From: Myxococcota bacterium
Lineage (GTDB): Bacteria; Myxococcota_A; UBA9160; SMWR01
Direction: 5' to 3'
Length of the DNA stretch: 64,000 nucleotides
NCBI GenBank assembly: GCA_022447545.1
Contig: JAKVBI010000001.1
Coordinates: 316,144-380,143, forward strand
Positions 53,342-61,063 of this stretch are shown piece after piece. Every line of letters starts with the position of its first letter. Positions within the stretch are counted from its first letter, which is position 1. Made by a program: the position numbers and the translations under genes. The notes beneath the pieces were generated by a model that was not told where the DNA came from, did not search any database, and saw nothing but the letters and a program-made list of their open reading frames with translations.

Positions 53342-54988
53342 TTAGACGTAGATCCCGCCCCCGAACTCTGTGTCCTGACGGATGATGACGTTGATCAGGG
53401 CCGGCTTGCCAGACGCCGCGGCTCGCTCGAGGGCCGGCCGCAACTGCTCGGGGCGTTCCACGAACTCACCGTGCCCCCCCAGGGCCTCCACCACCTTGTC
53501 GTAACGCGTGAAATTCAACTTCGTGGCCACGACTCGATCTTCACCATAGAGGCCGATCTGGGGCCGCATCATCTGCCCCCAAGCACCGTCGTTACCCAGG
53601 ATTCCGATGATGGGAAGTCCAAAGCGCACCGCGGTGTCGTACTCGAAACCGTTGAGACCGAAAGACCCGTCGCCGTAGACGATCACGACCCGACGGTCGG
53701 GATGGGCCACCTGGGCCGCCAGTGCGAACGGCATCCCCACACCGAGGGTGCCCAACGGTCCGGGATCCATCCACGCCCCTTCGCTCTTGACGGGAAGGAT
53801 CTTGGCCGCCGTGGCGACGATATCGCCTCCATCCCCGATCACGATGGCGTCCCCGGTGTCCTCGAGCCAATCCCGAACTTCGCGGCACATGCGCTGAGGA
53901 TCGATGGGAACCTCTTCGCTCCCCAGCGAGGCCTCCACGTCCTGCTCGGCCTTCATCTCCACTTCACGGAGCTGGTCACGCCATGCCGAGAAGTCGAGGG
54001 CTACACCCTGGCTCGCGATCTCTTCCGAGAGCATCTCGAAGCTGCAGGCAAGATTGCCCACGATGGGAACATCGGCCTGGCGATTCTGGCCGATCAACGT
54101 GGCATCCATGTCGAGCTGGATCACCTTGGCATCTTTGGGAATCGACTTGCCGAAACGCAATCGGAAGTCGAGAAGCGTACCGGCCAGAACGATGCAGTCG
54201 GTCTGCTTGAGGGCGTCCCGGCGAGAGCGGTTGAAGAATTCCGGCGTCTGCGGCGGAATCGTGCCCCGTCCCATTCCATTCGTGTAGGCGGGAAGGTGAA
54301 TGTCGCTGATCAACTTCACCAGTTCCTGGCTGGCCCGGGACCACTTGACGCTGGTACCGGCCATCAACATGGGACGCTCAGCGCCCGCAAGAACCTCAAC
54401 GGCTTTGCGCACCTCGTCCCGATCGGGCGAGATCCGCGGAGCCTCGGTGCGGATGCGCGGAATCGGCGCCTGGTCTTCCTCGCACTGCCCCATGAAGATG
54501 TCCATGGGAATTTCGAGGTAGGCCGGGCCGGGAATTCCGGACACTGCGTGGCGGACCGCCAGCTCGATGTACTCCGCGATACGATGGGTCTGATAGATGG
54601 CATCGGCGTACTTCGTGATCGGCCGCACGACTCCGATGTGATCCATCTCCTGAAGCGAGCCCTGTCGCATGTTCTCAAAGGGGCCCTGACCACCGATGAC
54701 GAGGATGGGCGAATTCGCCCTCCAGGCGTTGGCGATGCCCGTCACACCATCGGTGACACCAGGCCCGGCGGTGATGGCCGCCACGCCGATGCCGCCTGGG
54801 TTACAACGGGCCCAGGAATCGGCAGCATGCACAGCCGCCTGCTCATGGCGCACGTCGATGACCTTGATCCCCTCGTCGAGACAACCCTCGTACAGCGGCA
54901 TGATGTGGCCGCCGCAGAGTGTGAAGATGCACTCCACACCTGCTTCCTTGAGGGCTCGCGCTGCGATCTGTCCACCGTGAATGGGCAT
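53342..54988 (-). CDS. Thiamine pyrophosphate-dependent enzyme (acetolactate synthase-like)
   Basis: A 548-residue three-domain TPP enzyme. The catalytic Glu is in DVRHEQAAVHAAD, the central domain binds the AMP part (LAGTLLDFRLRFGKS), and the TPP-Mg motif is GDGSFGLNGFEYDT to GNDGAWGQ. This fits the acetolactate synthase, oxalyl-CoA decarboxylase and 2-hydroxyacyl-CoA lyase group; no regulatory subunit gene is near, so a catabolic lyase is as likely as IlvB. The start is ATG 54988, with GGGAGG seven bases upstream; an in-frame ATG at 55015 also exists. Confidence 0.88.
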   Translation of the reverse strand: MPIHGGQIAARALKEAGVECIFTLCGGHIMPLYEGCLDEGIKVIDVRHEQAAVHAADSWARCNPGGIGVAAITAGPGVTDGVTGIANAWRANSPILVIGGQGPFENMRQGSLQEMDHIGVVRPITKYADAIYQTHRIAEYIELAVRHAVSGIPGPAYLEIPMDIFMGQCEEDQAPIPRIRTEAPRISPDRDEVRKAVEVLAGAERPMLMAGTSVKWSRASQELVKLISDIHLPAYTNGMGRGTIPPQTPEFFNRSRRDALKQTDCIVLAGTLLDFRLRFGKSIPKDAKVIQLDMDATLIGQNRQADVPIVGNLACSFEMLSEEIASQGVALDFSAWRDQLREVEMKAEQDVEASLGSEEVPIDPQRMCREVRDWLEDTGDAIVIGDGGDIVATAAKILPVKSEGAWMDPGPLGTLGVGMPFALAAQVAHPDRRVVIVYGDGSFGLNGFEYDTAVRFGLPIIGILGNDGAWGQMMRPQIGLYGEDRVVATKLNFTRYDKVVEALGGHGEFVERPEQLRPALERAAASGKPALINVIIRQDTEFGGGIYV

Positions 54989-54992
54989 CCGA

Positions 54993-55012
54993 TTGCCTCC
55001 CGTTGCCTCCCG
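54993..55012 (-). repeat. Tandem 10-bp repeat at the TPP-enzyme ribosome site
   Basis: Two exact copies of CGGGAGGCAA stand head to tail just upstream of ATG 54988 on the minus strand. Each copy contains a GGGAGG Shine-Dalgarno-like core. The distal ATG (55013-55015) directly precedes the repeat, so the repeat sits between two candidate starts. Confidence 0.6.
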
Positions 55013-55139
55013 CATCAGGCGGGAGGTTGGCTCTCGGGCACCGTATCACCGAGGTCGGCGAGCGGTCAAACGACTCCCTCGAACCGCAGCACAGACCCGA
55101 CAGTCCGAGAGGCACCCCGGACTGACTCGGGCGGTTGCA

Positions 55140-55164
55140 AGCCTGGGCAATTCCCGCCCAGGCT
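55140..55164 (-). terminator. Terminator-like hairpin after pal
   Basis: Perfect 9-bp arms AGCCTGGGC (55140-55148) and GCCCAGGCT (55156-55164) enclose a 7-nt loop, starting 17 nt after the pal stop on the minus strand. Only a short TTGC follows, so it is strong in stem but lacks a U-tract. Confidence 0.6.
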
Positions 55165-55181
55165 GTCGCGCACGACTGGGC

Positions 55182-55682
55182 TCAGCGAGCGGTCGCGAAA
55201 TCGACGCGCCGATTCCAACGCCACGCGGACTCGGTGTGTCCCATCACGGCCGGTTTCGATTCGCCGAAGCTGACGGTTCGCAAGCGCGAAGCGGGAACTC
55301 CGAGATCCACCAGGTACTGTTTCACGGAATTCGCTCGGCGCTCGCCCAGACCGAGGTTGTACTCTTCGCTTCCGCGCTCGTCGGTGTTGCCCTGCAAAGT
55401 GATCGTCCCCAATTGCGGGTTGGCCACGATGATCTCCGCATTCGCCTTGATGAGGGGACGAGCGTCGGCTCGAATGTTCGACTTGTCGAAGTCGAAGTAG
55501 ACGGTGCGCATTTCGGGCACCACTTCTTCCACCACCTCGACGACCTCGACCTCCTCGACAAAAACTTCCTCGGGAGGCGGCGGCGGGGGAGGAGGCGTGC
55601 TCTTACAACTCGTCAGGAGCCCCCCCATGATCAGCACTGCTGAAACCAGGGCCAAGCTGCGTAGAGTCGATGTTCCTTGCAT
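55182..55682 (-). CDS. pal: Peptidoglycan-associated lipoprotein (OmpA family)
   Basis: A 166-residue Pal protein of the Tol-Pal system, anchored in the outer membrane and binding peptidoglycan. The signal peptide ends in lipobox LTSC (about residues 22-25). A run of eight prolines and a Glu/Val repeat (EEVFVEEVEVVEVVEEVV) form the linker. The OmpA-like domain follows: VYFDFDKSNIR, QGNTDERGSEEYNLGLGERR and the peptidoglycan-contact NRRVDF end. The start is ATG 55682; the frame is open to 55799. No tolB or tolQR here; a TPR lipoprotein is upstream. Confidence 0.92.
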   Translation of the reverse strand: MQGTSTLRSLALVSAVLIMGGLLTSCKSTPPPPPPPPEEVFVEEVEVVEVVEEVVPEMRTVYFDFDKSNIRADARPLIKANAEIIVANPQLGTITLQGNTDERGSEEYNLGLGERRANSVKQYLVDLGVPASRLRTVSFGESKPAVMGHTESAWRWNRRVDFATAR

Positions 55683-55976
55683 TGTGTCGAGTCCCCCCCG
55701 AGTGAGATGATCCTTCGGATCGTGGCAGGTCGGTCGCGATGAGACGATGAGCCGGCCCGGCGTCACTACCCCCGCGCCAAAGGCCCCAACCGGCGGCAAT
55801 TGTGGGGACTTCCGGGTACCGGCGCAACTCTTAAGGCCGCATCCGGTCTCTCCCCTACCCGCTGGAAAAGCACGCCATCATCACAAAAATGCAGAGTCCG
55901 GGGTGGACACCCCCCACCTTGCTGAGATCCAGTGACGGGGCCGGGCACCCATGGCCAAAAAAACGTAAAACCGGAA
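55683..55976. other. Intergenic region between the TPR lipoprotein and pal
   Basis: A 294 bp gap on the transcribed minus-strand path. Just after the TPR gene the minus strand reads a T7 run (about 55948-55954) without a clear stem before it. Further on, GGGGT-GTCC-ACCCC could fold. Probably holds the pal promoter; no gene is supported. Confidence 0.35.
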
Positions 55977-56696
55977 TCAGGGAGAAATCCGCGCGGGAGT
56001 GTTTCGGGAACGCAGCGGGCCCAGTCGATCCATAGCAGCCTCCAACTCCGCGGAGCCGGGATGCTCGGCGAGGCCCGAAGAGAGCACTGTGACGGCTTCC
56101 TCGATCCGCCCCAGGGATCCCAGTGCCTCGGCCAGCTTTACCCGGACTCGTGTCTGGTCCGGCGCGGTGGACAACAATTCGCGATACAACGCGATGGCCT
56201 CGACCCTTTGACCCTGGCGGAATCGACTCTCGGCGGCGGCCAGCCGAACGCGGTTCAGACGCGGCATCAGACCTTGAGTTTCGGGTGCCAGATCCGACAA
56301 ACGCTCGAGGAGCCGCAGTTCGCCCGTGGGATCTCCGCGGTTCTGGCGCTCCGTAGCCGCCAGTTCCAAAGCTCTCGTGCAATCGGCACGTACCCGCTGG
56401 AAGTAAGCGGGCGTCCCCACCTCCATCGCTGCACACAGCGCAAGGCTGGCTTCGACGTCACCCCTGGCCAGATGGGCACGGATCAGGCCATGCAGTGCGG
56501 GCGGAAAGCGGCTTTCGATGTCCAGGGCACCGCGGTAGCTCTCGATGGCCCGATCGGTCAGGCCCCTCGACAATGAGGCGTCGCCCTCGGCCACCAGTGC
56601 GCGAATCCGACCGGAACCACCGGGCCCCATACAATTCGACAAACTCAACAGGCACAGGAGTGCCGAGCCAAACAGCACCCTGGTAACAGCAACCAT
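55977..56696 (-). CDS. TPR lipoprotein
   Basis: A 239-residue predicted lipoprotein with lipobox LSNC (about residues 19-22) and about four to five tetratricopeptide-like helical hairpins (DRAIESYRGALDIESRFPPA, then RVEAIALYRELLSTAPDQTR, then RIEEAVTVLSSGLAEHPGSA). Such proteins scaffold envelope complexes. An in-frame ATG at 56711 lies inside a GC hairpin; ATG 56696, 5 nt after a GGGGGG run, is preferred. It lies upstream of pal in the same direction. Partner unknown. Confidence 0.82.
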   Translation of the reverse strand: MVAVTRVLFGSALLCLLSLSNCMGPGGSGRIRALVAEGDASLSRGLTDRAIESYRGALDIESRFPPALHGLIRAHLARGDVEASLALCAAMEVGTPAYFQRVRADCTRALELAATERQNRGDPTGELRLLERLSDLAPETQGLMPRLNRVRLAAAESRFRQGQRVEAIALYRELLSTAPDQTRVRVKLAEALGSLGRIEEAVTVLSSGLAEHPGSAELEAAMDRLGPLRSRNTPARISP

Positions 56697-56701
56697 TCCA
56701 A

Positions 56702-56722
56702 CCCCCCGCATCCGGCGGGGGG
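56702..56722 (-). terminator. GC hairpin before the TPR lipoprotein start
   Basis: Perfect 8-bp arms CCCCCCGC (56702-56709) and GCGGGGGG (56715-56722) with a 5-nt loop. In the minus-strand RNA the 3' arm is the G-run that would serve as ribosome site for ATG 56696. It may end the upstream enoyl-CoA hydratase transcript or hide the ribosome site. Confidence 0.5.
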
Positions 56723-56823
56723 CTTATCGGCACGAGGCGGCGCACGGTTGACGGTCCACCGCGGACACCGGTGGAAAGTTCTCGGCAACAGGGAGCCCAG
56801 GTGTCCAGATTTACGAGGGGACC

Positions 56824-57606
56824 TCAACGCCCCCGAAATTCAGGCTTCCGCTTCTGGAGGAAGGCCTTCACCCCCTCCTCGTAGTCCACGCTGTCGAAGC
56901 AGGCCCGAATCGACTCCTCCATACCTGCTGGGTCGCGTTGGTCGGGCGCGCGGCCGAGCTGGTTGACGATGGTCTTGACGCTGCGGAGTGTCAGCGGCGC
57001 ATTGGCTGCAATGCTTTCAGCCTGCTCCCTCACCACCGCCTCGAGGCGCGACTTCTCCACCACCTCGTTGACCAGTCGGCGCTCCAGCGCTTCCCGGGCA
57101 TCGAATTGGCGACCCGTGAAGAAGATCTCCAGAGCCACGGCAGGACCGACCACACCCACCAACTTCTCGATACCGCGAACCGCATAGCCCAGACCGAGCT
57201 TCGCAGCGGGAACCCCGAACCGAGCGTCGGCAGCCGCATAGCGAAGGTCCGCACACAGAGCGAGAGCCGTCCCACCGCCGACGCAGAAGCCGTGCACCAT
57301 GGCAAGCACGGGCTTCGAGATGGCCGTAATGGCTTCGAATGCGCGCTGATTGGTGCGCTCGTACTCGATCGCCATGGCCCCCATTCGTGTGCGCTCGAAC
57401 TCCGAGATGTCAGCACCGGAAACAAAAGCGGTGTCGCCAGCGCCTCGCAGAACCACGACGCGCACATTGGCATCTTCGTCGAGTTCCCGAGCAACCCTCG
57501 GGATCGCCTCCCACATCTCGAGGGTGATGGCGTTCCGGCGTTCCTCGTGGTCGAACACCATCCATCCGAGGGCACCCTCGCGCCGGGCGTGAACTCGACC
57601 GCTCAT
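56824..57606 (-). CDS. Enoyl-CoA hydratase/isomerase family protein
   Basis: A 260-residue crotonase-fold enzyme. The oxyanion-hole blocks are GAGDTAFVSGADISEF and HGFCVGGGTALALCADL. At the catalytic positions, AKLGLGYAVRG lacks one of the two classical glutamates (Glu is usual before LxxGxxP), so reaction type is open: hydratase, isomerase or another acyl-CoA conversion. The start is ATG 57606. The 3' end precedes the GC hairpin and TPR lipoprotein gene. Confidence 0.88.
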   Translation of the reverse strand: MSGRVHARREGALGWMVFDHEERRNAITLEMWEAIPRVARELDEDANVRVVVLRGAGDTAFVSGADISEFERTRMGAMAIEYERTNQRAFEAITAISKPVLAMVHGFCVGGGTALALCADLRYAAADARFGVPAAKLGLGYAVRGIEKLVGVVGPAVALEIFFTGRQFDAREALERRLVNEVVEKSRLEAVVREQAESIAANAPLTLRSVKTIVNQLGRAPDQRDPAGMEESIRACFDSVDYEEGVKAFLQKRKPEFRGR

Positions 57607-57666
57607 GACACGGCACGGTAGCAGGTGGTGGGGGCGGGATCCGCGACAACCATGCGCTGTGACCGC

Positions 57667-58086
57667 TCAGAGTTCCTTGAGATTGTCCTTCTCGAAGGAG
57701 ATCAGATCCGGGTACCAACGCGTCGTGATGCCGTCCAGGGCCGCACTCTTGATCGAGGGCATCACACCCGAGCTGTGAACCTGCTCCGAGATGAGCAGAG
57801 CCGCTCGCTGGGCATCCTCGCCGGGCTCGGCATCGAAGCGCTGAACCTCGATCCCGTCTTCACCCTTGGCAGGTAATTCGAGGACGAGATCGAACACGAC
57901 GGTGCGAACGCCCTCGGGCTCTCCCACCTCCGCGTTCATGGCGACACGAACCGCGGACCACGGAACCAACGAACGATCCTCATCGGGCCCGTGCTCCACG
58001 CCGTCGAAGGTCGGCCGAGCGTCCTCCAACAGCGTCACGCAGTATCGGCTCCGGTGTTCGATCGGATCGGTTTCCCAGAAACTCAT
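57667..58086 (-). CDS. Unknown soluble protein
   Basis: A 139-residue protein I do not recognise. It has no signal peptide or membrane helix. Beta-rich N-terminal half (SRYCVTLLEDARPTFDG, then VRTVVFDLVLELP), then a helix (DAQRAALLISEQVHSSG) and the C-terminal GITTRWYPDLISFEKDN. Codon third positions look like neighbouring real genes. The start is ATG 58086; divergent from the zinc-ribbon gene at 58231. No contextual clue to function. Confidence 0.65.
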   Translation of the reverse strand: MSFWETDPIEHRSRYCVTLLEDARPTFDGVEHGPDEDRSLVPWSAVRVAMNAEVGEPEGVRTVVFDLVLELPAKGEDGIEVQRFDAEPGEDAQRAALLISEQVHSSGVMPSIKSAALDGITTRWYPDLISFEKDNLKEL

Positions 58087-58230
58087 GTCCTCGTCCCACG
58101 CACGGATTGCAGACCCCGGGGGCCCCAGTTAGAAACAAATCGGCAACTTCCACCGGGGCCTTGACGAAAACACCTCCCGGAAAGCACTGGAGCGGAGAGT
58201 CGCAGCGATTCGATACACTTGCCGGGCGCC

Positions 58231-58557
58231 ATGGAGACCCAACTGCCCCAGTCCAACTTCTACGAGGTTCGCTGCGAGACGTGCGACGTCAGCTTCGCCC
58301 CAGCGACGCGGCGCTGTCTCCACTGCGGTGGAAGACTTTCAAGCGCAGCGGAACCGGCCCGGCGAAGCCTCTTGCGCCAGGCCCTCGGCGACACGCCCTT
58401 CGAATCGGTCGAAACGCGGCAAACCCACCCTGCGCCGCTCCCCGACGAGGGACTCGAAGAAGACGCCATTTCGCGTAAGCCGGGCCTCTCTCCGTTGACG
58501 GGCATCTGGATCGCCCTCGCCCTGGGAGGAGCAATCCTCAACACCTGCGGGCGCTGA
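58231..58557 (+). CDS. Small zinc-ribbon membrane protein
   Basis: A 108-residue protein with two CxxC pairs (CETC and CLHC, about 17 residues apart) near the N-terminus, an acidic linker, and one C-terminal membrane helix (TGIWIALALGGAILN). Tail-anchored zinc ribbons of this kind are uncharacterised. ATG 58231 opens just before the family-like part; the frame is open to 58219. It is 11 bp upstream of thiI and probably cotranscribed. Confidence 0.7.
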   Translation: METQLPQSNFYEVRCETCDVSFAPATRRCLHCGGRLSSAAEPARRSLLRQALGDTPFESVETRQTHPAPLPDEGLEEDAISRKPGLSPLTGIWIALALGGAILNTCGR

Positions 58558-58568
58558 GCCAGCCACGA

Positions 58569-60065
58569 ATGGGCAATGACCCCACCACCCAGCTCGCCCT
58601 GCTGCGCCTTTCGGGTGAAATCGGTACCAAGGCCTTCGCCACCCGGCGCCATTTCACCAAGCGACTCCTGCGAAACCTGCGCGACGCGCTCACTTCCGAG
58701 AGCACCTCAGGAAGCGTGAGGCGGTCACACGACCGGATTTTTGCGGAGTTTCCGCGCGTCGGCGCCGAGGAAACCGCCGCCGCGCTGTCGCGGGTCTTCG
58801 GCCTGCGTTCGCTGTCCCTGGTTCATGCCTGTCCCTATTCAACGCTCGAAGAAGTGGTCGAAGCGGGTCACGAGATGTTCGCAGAGCCGGTCCGCGGAAA
58901 GCGCTTCGCCGTACGGGCTCGGCGAGTCGGCGACCGCAACCGCATCCCCGTGTCCGCATCCGAGGTCGCTCGGGTTCTGGGGGCCGCCCTGGAACCCGAG
59001 TCAGGCGGCGTCGATCTGGACCGACCGGAGGTGACCGTCCACGTCGAGCTGATGCCCGGTGAGGCCTACTTTTTCCCCGAACGTATCGATGCCAATGGCG
59101 GACTCCCCCTGGGAACTGCCGGACGCGCCGTCGGCCTCCTATCAGGTGGGTTCGACTCGGCAGTGGCCGCCTGGCAAATGCAGAAACGAGGGATCTCTCT
59201 CGACTACGTGTTCTGCAATCTCGGAGGCCAGGCGCACGAGCAGGGGGTATTGCGCGTCGCGCGGTGGCTCGCCGATCAGTGGTCCTACGGGGACCGCCCC
59301 CGGCTCCACTCGGTGGCCTTCGAGCCCATCACCGAGGAATTGCGCAGGCACACCACACCCCGCTACTGGCAGTTGCTGCTCAAGCGTCAGATGCTCCGAA
59401 TCGCCGAGCGAATTGCCTCGGAACGCGGAGCCATCGGCGTGGTCACAGGCGATGCCGTAGGGCAGGTCTCTTCCCAGACCCTCCAGAACCTCTCCGTCGT
59501 AAGCCAGGCCACGAGCCTGCCCATCCTGAGGCCGCTGGTGGGTTTCGACAAAGACGAGATCATCGCCCTCGCCCAGCACATCGGAAGCTTCGAACTCTCC
59601 AAGGTAGTGGGCGAGTACTGTCAGATGGTTCAGAGCAAGCCCGCCACTGCCGCCCGCGAGGAGGCGATCCAGCGCGAGGAGCAGCCGCTCGATCCTACCC
59701 TCCTCGACCAGGCCGTAGCCCAGCGCAAGATCTACGATCTCCGTGCCCTCGAGGACAAAGACTTGAGCCTTCCGGACCTTGAGGTAGACCGGATCCCCGA
59801 GGGCGCCATCCTGCTCGACATTCGCACGCGCAACGAATACCGGAGTTGGCACCCCGAGGGCGCCCTGCATCTCGAACTGCAGGACGCTCTGCGCGCCTTC
59901 ACGAGCTTCGAACGCAACCAGACATACGTGGTTTACTGTGCGATTGGCCTCAAGAGTGCCCACCTCGCCGAGCAGATGCGCGCGGCGGGCTTCGATGCTC
60001 ACCACCTTCGAGGTGGCCTCCGCACTCTGACCCGCGCACGCGACCTGGGCTCAGACGGGCAGTAA
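58569..60065 (+). CDS. thiI: tRNA sulfurtransferase with rhodanese domain
   Basis: ThiI adenylates and thiolates uridine 8 of tRNA and in some bacteria supplies sulfur for the thiamine thiazole. Order seen: THUMP region (about residues 60-165), PP-loop SGGFDSAVAAW (about 193-203), and a C-terminal rhodanese (about 405-498) with its persulfide cysteine in VVYCAIGLKSA. Length 498 is close to the E. coli long form (482). The start is ATG 58569. Together with thiC at 29 kb it completes part of a thiamine/tRNA thiolation set. Confidence 0.95.
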   Translation: MGNDPTTQLALLRLSGEIGTKAFATRRHFTKRLLRNLRDALTSESTSGSVRRSHDRIFAEFPRVGAEETAAALSRVFGLRSLSLVHACPYSTLEEVVEAGHEMFAEPVRGKRFAVRARRVGDRNRIPVSASEVARVLGAALEPESGGVDLDRPEVTVHVELMPGEAYFFPERIDANGGLPLGTAGRAVGLLSGGFDSAVAAWQMQKRGISLDYVFCNLGGQAHEQGVLRVARWLADQWSYGDRPRLHSVAFEPITEELRRHTTPRYWQLLLKRQMLRIAERIASERGAIGVVTGDAVGQVSSQTLQNLSVVSQATSLPILRPLVGFDKDEIIALAQHIGSFELSKVVGEYCQMVQSKPATAAREEAIQREEQPLDPTLLDQAVAQRKIYDLRALEDKDLSLPDLEVDRIPEGAILLDIRTRNEYRSWHPEGALHLELQDALRAFTSFERNQTYVVYCAIGLKSAHLAEQMRAAGFDAHHLRGGLRTLTRARDLGSDGQ

Positions 60066-60069
60066 GCAC

Positions 60070-60963
60070 ATGCCCACGAACTCCTCCATTTCAGACGAGA
60101 TGCTCGAGCACTTCCAGGAAGACGGCTTCGTGGTCGCACGGGGCCTTCTCCACGATCGCGACCTCCAGGGCTGGCTGAAGCGCCTGGAGCAGATCGTCGA
60201 GGGCACCGTCGAACCGGCCGAGGGCATGCTCGTCATGAAGGACGTGATGGTGGCGAAGGGCGCGATCCGAACCGATAACGCCATGGAGGCCATCGCCAAG
60301 CTCCAGGACTACGAGCACGATCCGATCCTGGACCGCTACACCACCCACCCCCGGATCCTGGACTGCATCGAGCGCTTCGTGGGTCACGACGTGATGACGA
60401 TCCACACCATGCTCATCAACAAGCCCCCGAACGTGGATGGCCGTCATCCCCTCCATCAGGACCTGCTCTACTTCCCGTTCCGCCCGGCCCATCGCATCGT
60501 GGCCGCGTGGACGGCGCTGGAACGCGTCACGGTGGACAATGGTTGCCTCACCGTCGTACCTGGCAGCCATCGCGGCAAGCTCCGTGAACACGAGAACCTC
60601 GACTGGGAGTACCTCAATGGGGGCTATTTCGGAGCGGTCGACGTGGAAGACGAGCTTCCACGACGCGTCCACCTCGAAATGGAGCCGGGCGACACCGCTT
60701 TCTTCCAGCCCACCCTGCTGCACGGATCGGGTCGCAACCGAACAGCGGGCTACCGCCGAGCCATCTCGGCCCACTATGCGAGCATTGATGTCACCTGGAG
60801 TTGGCGAACTCGCGAGACCTATGGGCGACGCTACCGAATTCTGCGCGGAAGCAGCGCGGGCCAGGAATGGCAGGGAGACTACGAGACCCGAAACCCCATC
60901 GATCCGGTGAGCTTCTTCCGGGCCGCGCAGGCAAAAGCACCGCCGTCAGACCAGAGCTCCTGA
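60070..60963 (+). CDS. Phytanoyl-CoA dioxygenase (PhyH) family protein
   Basis: A 297-residue Fe(II)/2OG dioxygenase. Iron ligands are His and Asp in HPLHQDLLYFPF and the distal His in TLLHGSGRNRT; the Arg in AGYRRAISAHY would bind 2-oxoglutarate. EDGFVVARGLL at the N-terminus and GCLTVVPGSHR are standard PhyH blocks. Such enzymes hydroxylate lipids, osmolytes or natural products. ATG 60070 starts 4 bp after thiI, so it is probably cotranscribed, with no obvious functional link. Confidence 0.9.
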   Translation: MPTNSSISDEMLEHFQEDGFVVARGLLHDRDLQGWLKRLEQIVEGTVEPAEGMLVMKDVMVAKGAIRTDNAMEAIAKLQDYEHDPILDRYTTHPRILDCIERFVGHDVMTIHTMLINKPPNVDGRHPLHQDLLYFPFRPAHRIVAAWTALERVTVDNGCLTVVPGSHRGKLREHENLDWEYLNGGYFGAVDVEDELPRRVHLEMEPGDTAFFQPTLLHGSGRNRTAGYRRAISAHYASIDVTWSWRTRETYGRRYRILRGSSAGQEWQGDYETRNPIDPVSFFRAAQAKAPPSDQSS

Positions 60964-61063
60964 GTCATGGGGCCCACCGCCAGGCAGGGCCTTTCGGTGA
61001 CCCACTCCCGCTCTTCCCTCCGACTGCCCATTTCAGGCATGATTCGCCAAGAGGAGGTTATAA

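Noticed and set aside
53471-55273. A 600-codon open frame antisense to the TPP enzyme
   Set aside because: The minus-strand product has all TPP motifs; the antisense product is His/Arg-rich and resembles no family.
55540-55620. Expanded tandem repeat in the pal linker
   Set aside because: The Pro8 and Glu/Val stretch is a low-complexity linker of the kind usual in Pal and OmpA-type lipoproteins.
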